A DNA stretch of 64,000 nt. Origin: Bacteroidota bacterium. GTDB taxonomy: Bacteria; Bacteroidota; Bacteroidia; Flavobacteriales; Weeksellaceae. Location: positions 1 to 64,000 of the forward strand of contig JAHIQD010000011.1 in NCBI GenBank assembly GCA_018902795.1. The letters are read 5' to 3'. This document shows positions 49,036 to 55,902 of the stretch, in pieces. The notes beneath the pieces were generated by a model, which saw only the letters and a list, made by a program, of their open reading frames with translations, was not told the DNA's origin and ran no database searches. How positions within the stretch are numbered: position 1 is the first letter of the stretch; each line of letters starts with the position of its first letter. A program made the translations under genes and the position numbers.

Positions 49036-49043
49036 CGAAGTTA
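49036..49043 (-). promoter_or_regulatory. Probable -7 box of the cat operon promoter
   Basis: On the minus strand TAACTTCG fits TAnnTTTG with one mismatch, about 50 bases before the catB ATG. The place of the -33 element, 19 bases upstream, is occupied by the end of the proximal copy of the direct repeat, with no good -33 match, as expected of an activator-dependent promoter. Confidence 0.5.
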
Positions 49044-49062
49044 CCAATATCTGAAATGATGG

Positions 49063-49093
49063 AATAGGATTTTTTCAGTAATTAATAGGATTT
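49063..49093 (-). promoter_or_regulatory. Direct-repeat operator AATAGGATTT x2, likely bound by the AraC-type regulator
   Basis: Two identical ten-base copies at 49063-49072 and 49084-49093 have a period of exactly 21 bases. AraC-family activators typically bind two directly repeated half-sites about 21 bases apart, the proximal one touching the -35/-33 region. Here the proximal copy ends 19 bases before the -7 box of the cat promoter, and the regulator gene is next upstream. Confidence 0.65.
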
Positions 49094-49155
49094 CTTATAA
49101 ATAACTGAAGCAATGGGCTGTTGAGCTAAGAATGTTACGCTAAAGAGACGTGTAT

Positions 49156-50031
49156 TTAATTGAAGTTGGAACGGTACTGTTTTGGGGTCTGTCCGGTTTT
49201 CTGTTTGAAAAGTCTCGCAAAATAACTGGGATCATCAATATCGAACTGATAGGAAACTTCAGAAATGCTGAATTCAGGGTTTTTTAAAGTAGATTTAATA
49301 TTGAGGATGAGGAAATCAAGAATGACTTCCTTTGGTGATTTCCCAGAAATAGCTTTGCAGATCTGGCTGAGTGTTGCAACCGAAATCCCAAGTTCGGAGG
49401 CGTAATCTTCAACTCTCTTTTTGATGGAATTGTTCTCCTGAACCAGCTTCTTGAAATTCCGGAAAACCGTTCTTTCATTTTGGTTCAGCGTATGGATCAC
49501 CGTTTGGTTGGAGTGGTTGATGCGGTAAAGCCTTAGCAGCAACATCCCGACAAGGTACTGAAGCGCCAGATCTTTTCCCGGAAGAAGGTTGTGGTACTCA
49601 AAAACACATTTGTGAATGGTGTTGTAGGCGTCTTCAACTAATTGGTTTTTCTGGCTTATTTCTGTGATGCTGATGGTGTCGAGCTCATAAATCACTTCCA
49701 CATCAAACTTCAGCATCTGTTCCACAGCATTTGCGGAAAGGGAGATCAAATATCCTTTAGATCCGGGTTCAAACTCAAGACCATGAAAAACCGACTGCGG
49801 AATCGTGATGATGGAAGGTTTATCCACTGCAAAATGTTCGTTGTTTGCCAAAAGTTCCACCTTTCCTTTTTCGAGGACGAAGATTTGAAACAGATTGCGG
49901 TGCGCATGGGATTTTACGGAATACCCAATTCGGGAAAACATGTCATCAAGAGAAACGATGTTGATGATTTCGCGTACCAGTTTGATGTGGTTTTCACCAA
50001 AAATTCCGTTATAATAAACCTTCTGAGCCAT
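49156..50031 (-). CDS. AraC-family transcriptional regulator of the catechol operon
   Basis: A 291-residue regulator: N-terminal cupin-like ligand-binding half (about 1-130; FQIFVLEKGKVELLANNEHF) and C-terminal AraC DNA-binding domain (about 190-291) with two helix-turn-helix units, ending SYQFDIDDPSYFARLFKQKTGQTPKQYR. It lies immediately upstream of the cat operon on the same strand, so it probably senses an aromatic compound or muconate and activates catB. In most proteobacteria this job is done by LysR-type CatR/BenM, so an AraC type is different. Ligand not deducible. Confidence 0.88.
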   Translation of the reverse strand: MAQKVYYNGIFGENHIKLVREIINIVSLDDMFSRIGYSVKSHAHRNLFQIFVLEKGKVELLANNEHFAVDKPSIITIPQSVFHGLEFEPGSKGYLISLSANAVEQMLKFDVEVIYELDTISITEISQKNQLVEDAYNTIHKCVFEYHNLLPGKDLALQYLVGMLLLRLYRINHSNQTVIHTLNQNERTVFRNFKKLVQENNSIKKRVEDYASELGISVATLSQICKAISGKSPKEVILDFLILNIKSTLKNPEFSISEVSYQFDIDDPSYFARLFKQKTGQTPKQYRSNFN

Positions 50032-50093
50032 TTCCTAAAATTACAAAAAATTAGGAATATGAAAATGATTTTCACTGAAAACTCTTTTCATCG

Positions 50094-51098
50094 CTATTTG
50101 ATAAATTCGATCAAAGGGGTAATAAACCTTTCAAAAACTTCAATATGTGGCGAATGTCCCACATTTTCCAGTTCCACGAGTTTCGAACCTTTGATTTTTT
50201 TCTGGGTTTCTTTTCCTAAATTCTGATAAAGTCCCATTAATGGCTGCAGTTCTTTAGGTGCCTTTGCCTTTCCGATGGCAGTTCTGTCGCGGGTTCCGAT
50301 AATAAGAAGGGTAGGCGTTTTTATTTTTTCAAAATCATAAACAACAGGCTGTGTGTAAATCATATCTGAAGTTAAAGCAGCATTCCAGGCGGTAATGGGG
50401 AAATCCTTGGAAACTGTCCAGCCGGCCAAAAGATTCAGCCATTTGTCATATTCGGGTTTCCATTTACCGTCGTAATAAAATTTGAGCTGATAATCTTTGT
50501 AAGAATCATAAGTGTTTTTAAGTTCAGCAGCATATTGTTTATCGATATTCTGGTAAGTTGAAAAATTGCGGTAATCTTCTAATCCGATTGGATTTTCAAG
50601 AATCAGTTTTTCTACATTTTCAGGATACATCACCGCCATTTTCGTTGCAAGCATTCCGCCCATGGAATGACCGAGAACGATGAATCTGTCAATTTGTAGA
50701 TCTTCTAAAATCGATTTGGTATTTTCGGCCAACTGCTGAAAACTGAACTGATACTGTTTCGGTTTTGAAGATTTTCCGAAACCGATCTGATCGGGCATAA
50801 TAACTCTGAAACCTTCTTTCTGAAGCTCTTTTGCAGTCTGTTCAAAATAATATCCGTTGAAATTTTTACCGTGCAGCAATACAATTGTTTTTCCGTTAGG
50901 TTTTGCAGGTTTCACATCCATGAAAGCCATTTTCAACTGCTGTCCCTGGTTTTTCAGCTCTTTAAACTGAACCGGAAAAGGATATTTGACCGTAGATAAT
51001 TCAGCATCTAAAGGTTCTAATTTTGCAAGGTTTTGTGATTTACACGCGATGCCCAGCAACAGGGAAAAGAGTAGGATTAATAACTTCTGAGATTTCAT
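50094..51098 (-). CDS. Alpha/beta-hydrolase lipoprotein
   Basis: A 334-residue hydrolase with a lipoprotein signal (LLFSLLLGIACKSQ; Cys about 19). The alpha/beta-hydrolase core has VLLHGKNFNGYYFEQ (about 73-87) and the nucleophile elbow GHSMGG (Ser about 144), a later Asp in GTRDR (about 275) and His in VGHSPHIE (about 315). A cap-like insertion lies at about 180-245. It should be anchored in the envelope and hydrolyse an ester or amide of unknown kind. A terminator separates it from the gene upstream. Confidence 0.86.
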   Translation of the reverse strand: MKSQKLLILLFSLLLGIACKSQNLAKLEPLDAELSTVKYPFPVQFKELKNQGQQLKMAFMDVKPAKPNGKTIVLLHGKNFNGYYFEQTAKELQKEGFRVIMPDQIGFGKSSKPKQYQFSFQQLAENTKSILEDLQIDRFIVLGHSMGGMLATKMAVMYPENVEKLILENPIGLEDYRNFSTYQNIDKQYAAELKNTYDSYKDYQLKFYYDGKWKPEYDKWLNLLAGWTVSKDFPITAWNAALTSDMIYTQPVVYDFEKIKTPTLLIIGTRDRTAIGKAKAPKELQPLMGLYQNLGKETQKKIKGSKLVELENVGHSPHIEVFERFITPLIEFIK

Positions 51099-51133
51099 TC
51101 TTTCATTTTAGATTTCCTCAAAATTACGAAAAT

Positions 51134-51159
51134 AAAAAAAGAGCCGTTACCGACTCTTT
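51134..51159 (-). terminator. Intrinsic terminator after the metallo-hydrolase gene
   Basis: On the minus strand AAAGAGTCG-GTAA-CGGCTCTTT forms a 9-base-pair stem (one G-T) with a GTAA tetraloop, followed by a T-run. It lies 12 bases beyond the stop of the 51171-52286 gene. Confidence 0.88.
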
Positions 51160-51170
51160 CTATTCTGATA

Positions 51171-52286
51171 TTATTTGTAGGATTCCCACCATCTTTCGTA
51201 CACTTTCGCATCATCTTCCCAGTTTACTTTTTCGCCAATTTTTGGAGTAATGATCCTTGCGTTTTCAGTGTTCAGTTCCATCATTTTCTTCAGCGGTTCG
51301 TCCCAAGCATGAACGGAGAGCGCAAATTTAGAATTATGAACCGGAATCATTCTTTTGGCATTGAGTTCTTTCATGGCTTTGATGTTTTCGCCCGGCATAA
51401 AGTGAATGTATCGCCAGTCTTTGTTGTACTGTCCGTTTTCGAGGATAGCTAAATCGAAACTGCCGAATTTATCGCCAATTTTTTTGAAATGGTCATCATA
51501 ACCGCTGTCGCCACCGATATAAATTCTCTGTTTCGGGGTTTCAAAAACGAAACTTGCCCAAATCGCCTGATCGCGCTTTAAACCACGACCGGAAAAATGT
51601 CTTGCTGCTTCACAATATACTTTAAAACCGTTTCCTAAATCTGAACTTTCGCCCCAGTCCAGTTCGATGATTTTATTGGGATCATAATTCCAGTATTCCA
51701 GATGTTCGCCGGTTCCGAGACCTGTAATCACTTTTTTCACTTTTGGATTGAGCTTTTTCACGGTTTCATAATCCAAATGATCCCAGTGATCGTGGGAAAT
51801 AATTAAATAATCAAGCTCCGGAATATCATCGGTGGTATACAAATCTGCTCCTTCAAAAGCTTTGGTTGTAAAAGTAAAAGGCGAAGCATTTCCGCTGAAA
51901 ACCGGATCAACGAGGATCTTTTTACCGTCAATCTGCATAAAATAGGAAGAATGTCCCATCCAGATATACACGTTTTCATTCGGATTCAGATTTTTTAAAT
52001 CCGTTTTGCTGAAGTTGAATTTCTGTTTTGGCCTCAGGTTTTCCTTTTTCCCGAACAGAAAGCGGAACATCACTTCCGGCATCGACGTGTCTTCCGCAAG
52101 TTGTGGGGTATGATTCAGGTTGTTGAACTTTCCGTTTTCGTAATGCGGCGATTTCTGAATTCTTTCCAGACGTTTTCCTGAAGGTGCTTTCCCGAATTTA
52201 GGGTGTTTCATAATCAGGAAAGTTGCTGCCACTAAAACGGCGATCAACAGGAGGGATGCTATCATGAGTTTCTTTAAAATAATCAT
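51171..52286 (-). CDS. MBL-fold metallo-hydrolase, NAPE-PLD/UlaG-like
   Basis: A 371-residue protein with an N-terminal membrane segment (about 6-24). The metal motif is HDHWDHLD (about 165-172), with GHSSYF (about 113-118), a later His in AARHFSG, Asp in IYIGGDSGYD (about 255-264) and His in IPVHNSKF. The arrangement resembles N-acyl-phosphatidylethanolamine phospholipase D-type hydrolases. It should be anchored in the envelope. Substrate unknown. It ends in a clear terminator. Confidence 0.88.
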   Translation of the reverse strand: MIILKKLMIASLLLIAVLVAATFLIMKHPKFGKAPSGKRLERIQKSPHYENGKFNNLNHTPQLAEDTSMPEVMFRFLFGKKENLRPKQKFNFSKTDLKNLNPNENVYIWMGHSSYFMQIDGKKILVDPVFSGNASPFTFTTKAFEGADLYTTDDIPELDYLIISHDHWDHLDYETVKKLNPKVKKVITGLGTGEHLEYWNYDPNKIIELDWGESSDLGNGFKVYCEAARHFSGRGLKRDQAIWASFVFETPKQRIYIGGDSGYDDHFKKIGDKFGSFDLAILENGQYNKDWRYIHFMPGENIKAMKELNAKRMIPVHNSKFALSVHAWDEPLKKMMELNTENARIITPKIGEKVNWEDDAKVYERWWESYK

Positions 52287-52429
52287 TATTGTTAAATACT
52301 GCTTTTATTCACTGTTAAAGTAGGACGTTTGGCCAGAGATTTTACTTTAAAAATGCTGACAAATGTAATTGAAATTTAAGAAGTGAGTAAAATCAGTGTC
52401 AATGATTTTATCTTTCATTAATATTTGAT

Positions 52430-52437
52430 TAACTTTA
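52430..52437 (+). promoter_or_regulatory. Promoter -7 box of the SRPBCC gene
   Basis: TAACTTTA fits TAnnTTTG with one mismatch and lies 24 bases before the ATG at 52461. The -33 position is weak (T-rich only). Confidence 0.35.
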
Positions 52438-52460
52438 GTACAACCAAAAAATCTAATATT

Positions 52461-52886
52461 ATGCACGAAAATGTAGTAGTTAAACAAAGAGTTAACGCGC
52501 CCGTAGAGAAGGTTTGGAACGCTTTGACCGATAAAGCGAAAATGAAAGAGTGGTATTTTGATATCCCCGATTTTGAATTGGGCATTCATAACGAGTTCAA
52601 TTTTTTTGAACCCGGCGGTGAAAACAAATATCACCATCACGGAGAGATTCTGGAAGTGATTCCTAACGAAAAATTCAAGCACACCTGGTCTTATCCGGAA
52701 TTTTCAAAAGATAAAACCATTGTAAAATGGAAGCTTGAAGAAGACGGCGACGGCACCTTGATTACGTTAACGCATAAAGGCTTGGAGAACTTCAGCCACC
52801 TTGGAAAAGATTTTCAGAAAGAAAGCTTCACGAATGGATGGAACGAAATTTTAGGAAAGAGTTTAAAAGAATATATTGAAAAATAG
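52461..52886 (+). CDS. SRPBCC (AHSA1/START-like) domain protein
   Basis: 141 residues from the ATG at 52461 (MHENVVVKQRVNAPVEKVWN); an in-frame ATG at 52425 lies upstream of the probable -7 box and is not used here. The helix-grip fold is indicated by VNAPVEKVWNALTDKAKMKEWYFD (about 11-34) and the closing SFTNGWNEILGKSLKEYIE helix. Such proteins bind hydrophobic ligands or act like Aha1; function undetermined. Confidence 0.88.
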   Translation: MHENVVVKQRVNAPVEKVWNALTDKAKMKEWYFDIPDFELGIHNEFNFFEPGGENKYHHHGEILEVIPNEKFKHTWSYPEFSKDKTIVKWKLEEDGDGTLITLTHKGLENFSHLGKDFQKESFTNGWNEILGKSLKEYIEK

Positions 52887-52898
52887 AAGATATTGAAA

Positions 52899-52924
52899 AA
52901 CACGCTGCGAGGCGTGTTTTTTTT
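52899..52924. terminator. Intrinsic terminator, probably bidirectional
   Basis: AACACGC and GCGTGTT form a 7-base-pair stem around TGCGAG, followed by eight T on the plus strand and preceded by five A. It ends the SRPBCC transcript and may also stop minus-strand transcription past tatC. Confidence 0.82.
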
Positions 52925-52979
52925 GTGTTCGTTTTATTGATGAAATCCGGAAACCTTTCGAAAGATTAACAACCAGGGA

Positions 52980-53093
52980 TTCTAGCCCCGACCGAACGGC
53001 ATGTTTGAGCTCTCCTGTGCCTGCAAGGGCGCAGGAAGCGAGTAGTGAGGGCGGGACGGGTTTTCGGAAGAAACCGCACCTGTGTTGCTCCTA
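52980..53093 (-). repeat. Dispersed extragenic repeat, copy B
   Basis: On the minus strand it begins TTAGGAGCAACACA, continues with GTTTCTTCCGAAAACCCGTCCC and ends TCGGGGCTAGAA, the same flanks as copy A. The central part has another hairpin, TCCTGCGCCC and GGCACAGGA around TTGCA. It sits between the convergent SRPBCC and tatC genes, 5 bases beyond the tatC stop. Confidence 0.75.
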
Positions 53094-53097
53094 ATTG

Positions 53098-53919
53098 TTA
53101 TTGTTTTGCAGGCAACTGCGATCTGTTCTGAACTTTTTTGTAAGTATAAGCACTCATCATAATACTGAATTCGTACAGCAACAGCAACGGGAAAGCGGCC
53201 ATCAGCATACTCAAAACATCGGCAGGAGTGATGACGGCTGCAACCACCATAATGAGAACGATCGCGTGACGGCGGTAGGTTTTCATGAATTTTGGGGTTA
53301 AAATCCCAATCGAGGTGAGGAAATAAACAATCACAGGGAAAAGGAAAACCGTGCCCATTCCCAACACAACCTGCATGAATAAAGTCGTATAATCGCTGAG
53401 ATCAAAAAGTTGGGTGATGGAATCTGAGATTTTAAACAGCAAACCGAAATTAATCGCAAAAGGTAAAATGAGGAAATAACCACATAAAATTCCCAAAAGG
53501 AAAAGAATCCAAACGAAATTAATAAGGAAAACAGAGTTTTTGCGTTCGTTCGGGTGAAGCGCCGGAGAAATGAAACGCCAAAGCTCAATAATGATATAAG
53601 GAAATGCCACTACGATTCCGCCAAAAATGGAAACCGACATCATCACATTAAACTGCTGGAAAAGTTTCTTCTGCTGCACCGCAAAATGATCAGGAAGCAC
53701 AATGCTGTCGTGACCGAGGAATTCGCGGGAAAAATGGTTCACTACACGGAAGGTGAAGAAATCGTTTCTTGTAGGTCCGAAAAAAACATGATCCATGATC
53801 CAGTTTACATTGAAACCTACAAGGAGTGCACCCACAATAACTGCAATGATAGAGCGGATTAAGTGTCCTCTCAATTCGCCGATGTGTCCCCAAAATGACA
53901 TGTCTTTTCTTTCGCCCAT
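53098..53919 (-). CDS. tatC: Sec-independent protein translocase TatC
   Basis: A 273-residue polytopic membrane protein with the TatC hallmarks: MSFWGHIGELRGHLIRS (about 7-23), a long first periplasmic loop, FPYIIIELWRFISPALHPNERKN (about 111-133; the conserved F-P/E-W-x-F-P-L-x region), and six membrane segments. It is the receptor for twin-arginine substrates. A segment of about 45 residues in the first loop (DFFTFRVVNHFSREFLGHDS) is typical of Bacteroidetes TatC. No tatA gene is adjacent. Confidence 0.94.
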   Translation of the reverse strand: MGERKDMSFWGHIGELRGHLIRSIIAVIVGALLVGFNVNWIMDHVFFGPTRNDFFTFRVVNHFSREFLGHDSIVLPDHFAVQQKKLFQQFNVMMSVSIFGGIVVAFPYIIIELWRFISPALHPNERKNSVFLINFVWILFLLGILCGYFLILPFAINFGLLFKISDSITQLFDLSDYTTLFMQVVLGMGTVFLFPVIVYFLTSIGILTPKFMKTYRRHAIVLIMVVAAVITPADVLSMLMAAFPLLLLYEFSIMMSAYTYKKVQNRSQLPAKQ

Positions 53920-53996
53920 TTTAAAAATTCAAGATTCAAAATTCAAGATTGCGAAATTACAGAATTATTGGTGAAAATATCTGAAGCCGCATCAAA

Positions 53997-54671
53997 TTAT
54001 TTCTTGGCAAAATACCAGACCTTGATTTTTTCGCGCAATGAAAAGCCCAGTTTTTCGTAAACAGATATTGCCCGGATATTTTTTTCGTCAACATGAAGGA
54101 AAGGAATTTTTCCTTTTTCAAGAATTTGGTTGGCCACAAAAGCAACGAGCTGCCGCGCAAAACCAAAATCTTCAAACGCTTTGTGCGTCACCACGGCACT
54201 CACTTCGCAGAAATCGTCCATCTGAAAACGTTCTCCCGTCACCGCCACTAATTTTTCATCTCTGAAAATTCCATAATAATTTCCTAAAAGTGAAGTGTTT
54301 TTTCTGAAAAATCCGGGGTAAAATTCCTGCACAAGATCGTATAGTTCATTCTCAAATTTACCATTCAGATGAACAATTTCTTCGCTGTTTTTCTGCATAA
54401 TCTTGTCAAGACAGATCATTTGGTTACAGATGATTTCTGCTTTTAAATGCAGGTTTTCCGAAAAATGAGGTTTGTTGCCGAGAATAAAGAACTCACTGCA
54501 TAATTCCGAATATTTTTCCAGCTCTTCCGACGAATTTTCCAAACTTGAGAAACCGCCGAACGGATTGGTTGCAGGTTGATAAATTTTTAGATTTCCATAG
54601 TCCTGACAAAAATTCCGGTGGGTTTCCGATAGCGAATGAAATACAGGATTGTTGAGTTTTTCGAAGTTCAT
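53997..54671 (-). CDS. GNAT-family acetyltransferase (FR47-like)
   Basis: A 224-residue protein. The N-terminal half is unlike common GNATs; the C-terminal half (about 120-224) carries the acetyl-CoA motif in EVSAVVTHKAFEDFGFARQLV (about 153-173; the usual GxG is partly replaced, FGFAR) and HVDEKNIRAISVYEKLGF (about 188-205). Substrate unknown. It lies between tatC and kdsD-like genes, with 77 and 39 bases. Confidence 0.84.
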   Translation of the reverse strand: MNFEKLNNPVFHSLSETHRNFCQDYGNLKIYQPATNPFGGFSSLENSSEELEKYSELCSEFFILGNKPHFSENLHLKAEIICNQMICLDKIMQKNSEEIVHLNGKFENELYDLVQEFYPGFFRKNTSLLGNYYGIFRDEKLVAVTGERFQMDDFCEVSAVVTHKAFEDFGFARQLVAFVANQILEKGKIPFLHVDEKNIRAISVYEKLGFSLREKIKVWYFAKK

Positions 54672-54710
54672 AGCGATCTCTGGAATTTTGAACTGAGTTC
54701 TGATTTCTTT

Positions 54711-55670
54711 TTAATTAATACCTTCGTCCAGAAGCCTGTGGATATCGATGATTCCAAAATATTTGCCGTTTTCGGTAACAATCAGCTGACCGATATTTTT
54801 GTCTTTAAGGATTTGCATCGCTTCTTTTGCCAACGCATTTTTATCGATGCTTTTCGGGTTGCTGCTCATAATGTCTTTCGCCAGAATCTTCGAAACATCC
54901 TGTTCGCTCATCAGCATTCTGCGCAAATCTCCGTCGGTTATTACACCAATAATCTGTTCGTTATCGGTCACCACTGTAATTCCGTGGGACGAAGCGCTTA
55001 TCGAAATAATAATTTCCCGAATGTTGGAATTGGGTGAAACCTGAGGTTTTTGGGAAGAAAGAAACTGTTCTACTTTCGCAGTAAGGTTTTTTCCTAAACT
55101 TCCTCCCGGATGGAATTTCGCAAAATCGTTTTCCCTGAAACCGTTCAGTTCCATCAGACAAACTGCCAAGGCATCTCCCAACGCCATTTGAACGGTGGTT
55201 GAACTTGTCGGTGCGAGTTTAATAGGACAAGCTTCTTTTTCTACAGACGTATCTAGCACAACAGCAGAAAATTCAGCCAATTTGGAGTTAAGATTACCGG
55301 TCATTCCGATTAAGGCGGAAGAATAATCATTCAGAAAGGGAAGGAGATTTACAATTTCCGGAGAATTGCCTGAGTTGGAAATGCAAAGCACAACATCGGT
55401 TTTCTGTATAACGCCCAAATCTCCATGAATTGCTTCTGAAGCATGCAGAAACTGCGAAGGAGTTCCAGTGGAATTCAGCGTGGCAACAATTTTATTTCCT
55501 ACATGCGCCGATTTTCCTATTCCGACAATGATGAGTTTTCCTTTGGCGGAATTAATGATTTCTACAGCTTTCAGAAAGTTTTCGTCAAGCCGGTTTTTCA
55601 GGCTTTCGAGTTCTGATATTTCAATGGAAAGAGCGTTTTGGGCTGTCTGAAGAATTTCGGGATGAGTCAT
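54711..55670 (-). CDS. kdsD: KpsF/GutQ-family sugar isomerase (arabinose-5-phosphate isomerase)
   Basis: A 319-residue protein: SIS domain at about 25-170 (GIGKSAHVGNKIVATLNSTGTPSQF and CISNSGNSPEI) and two CBS domains at about 200-319. It interconverts ribulose 5-phosphate and arabinose 5-phosphate, the first step toward KDO for lipopolysaccharide. Length and domain order are normal. The function is inferred from family; GutQ-like paralogues have the same activity. Confidence 0.9.
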   Translation of the reverse strand: MTHPEILQTAQNALSIEISELESLKNRLDENFLKAVEIINSAKGKLIIVGIGKSAHVGNKIVATLNSTGTPSQFLHASEAIHGDLGVIQKTDVVLCISNSGNSPEIVNLLPFLNDYSSALIGMTGNLNSKLAEFSAVVLDTSVEKEACPIKLAPTSSTTVQMALGDALAVCLMELNGFRENDFAKFHPGGSLGKNLTAKVEQFLSSQKPQVSPNSNIREIIISISASSHGITVVTDNEQIIGVITDGDLRRMLMSEQDVSKILAKDIMSSNPKSIDKNALAKEAMQILKDKNIGQLIVTENGKYFGIIDIHRLLDEGIN

Positions 55671-55777
55671 TTTATTGGTTTGAAAATGAAAAATTTACTC
55701 CTTTAATATACGGAAATATTTTTATTATATTTCTATGAAATTTAGGGTGCAATATTTTTATTTTGATTTTTATTTTC

Positions 55778-55785
55778 TAACTTTG
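55778..55785 (+). promoter_or_regulatory. -7 box, possible recQ promoter
   Basis: TAACTTTG matches TAnnTTTG perfectly in the 232-base space between the divergent kdsD and recQ genes. It is 117 bases before the recQ ATG, so the leader would be long. No clear -33 element. Confidence 0.35.
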
Positions 55786-55902
55786 GGTAATATGCAAATT
55801 TAGCAAACATATTTAGATGAAACGCCAATGACCAATAATTTTGGAATTAAATGCAAGTGATTGTCGGCGCTGCATCTGTTGCTATAAAACTGAAAATTAC
55901 AG

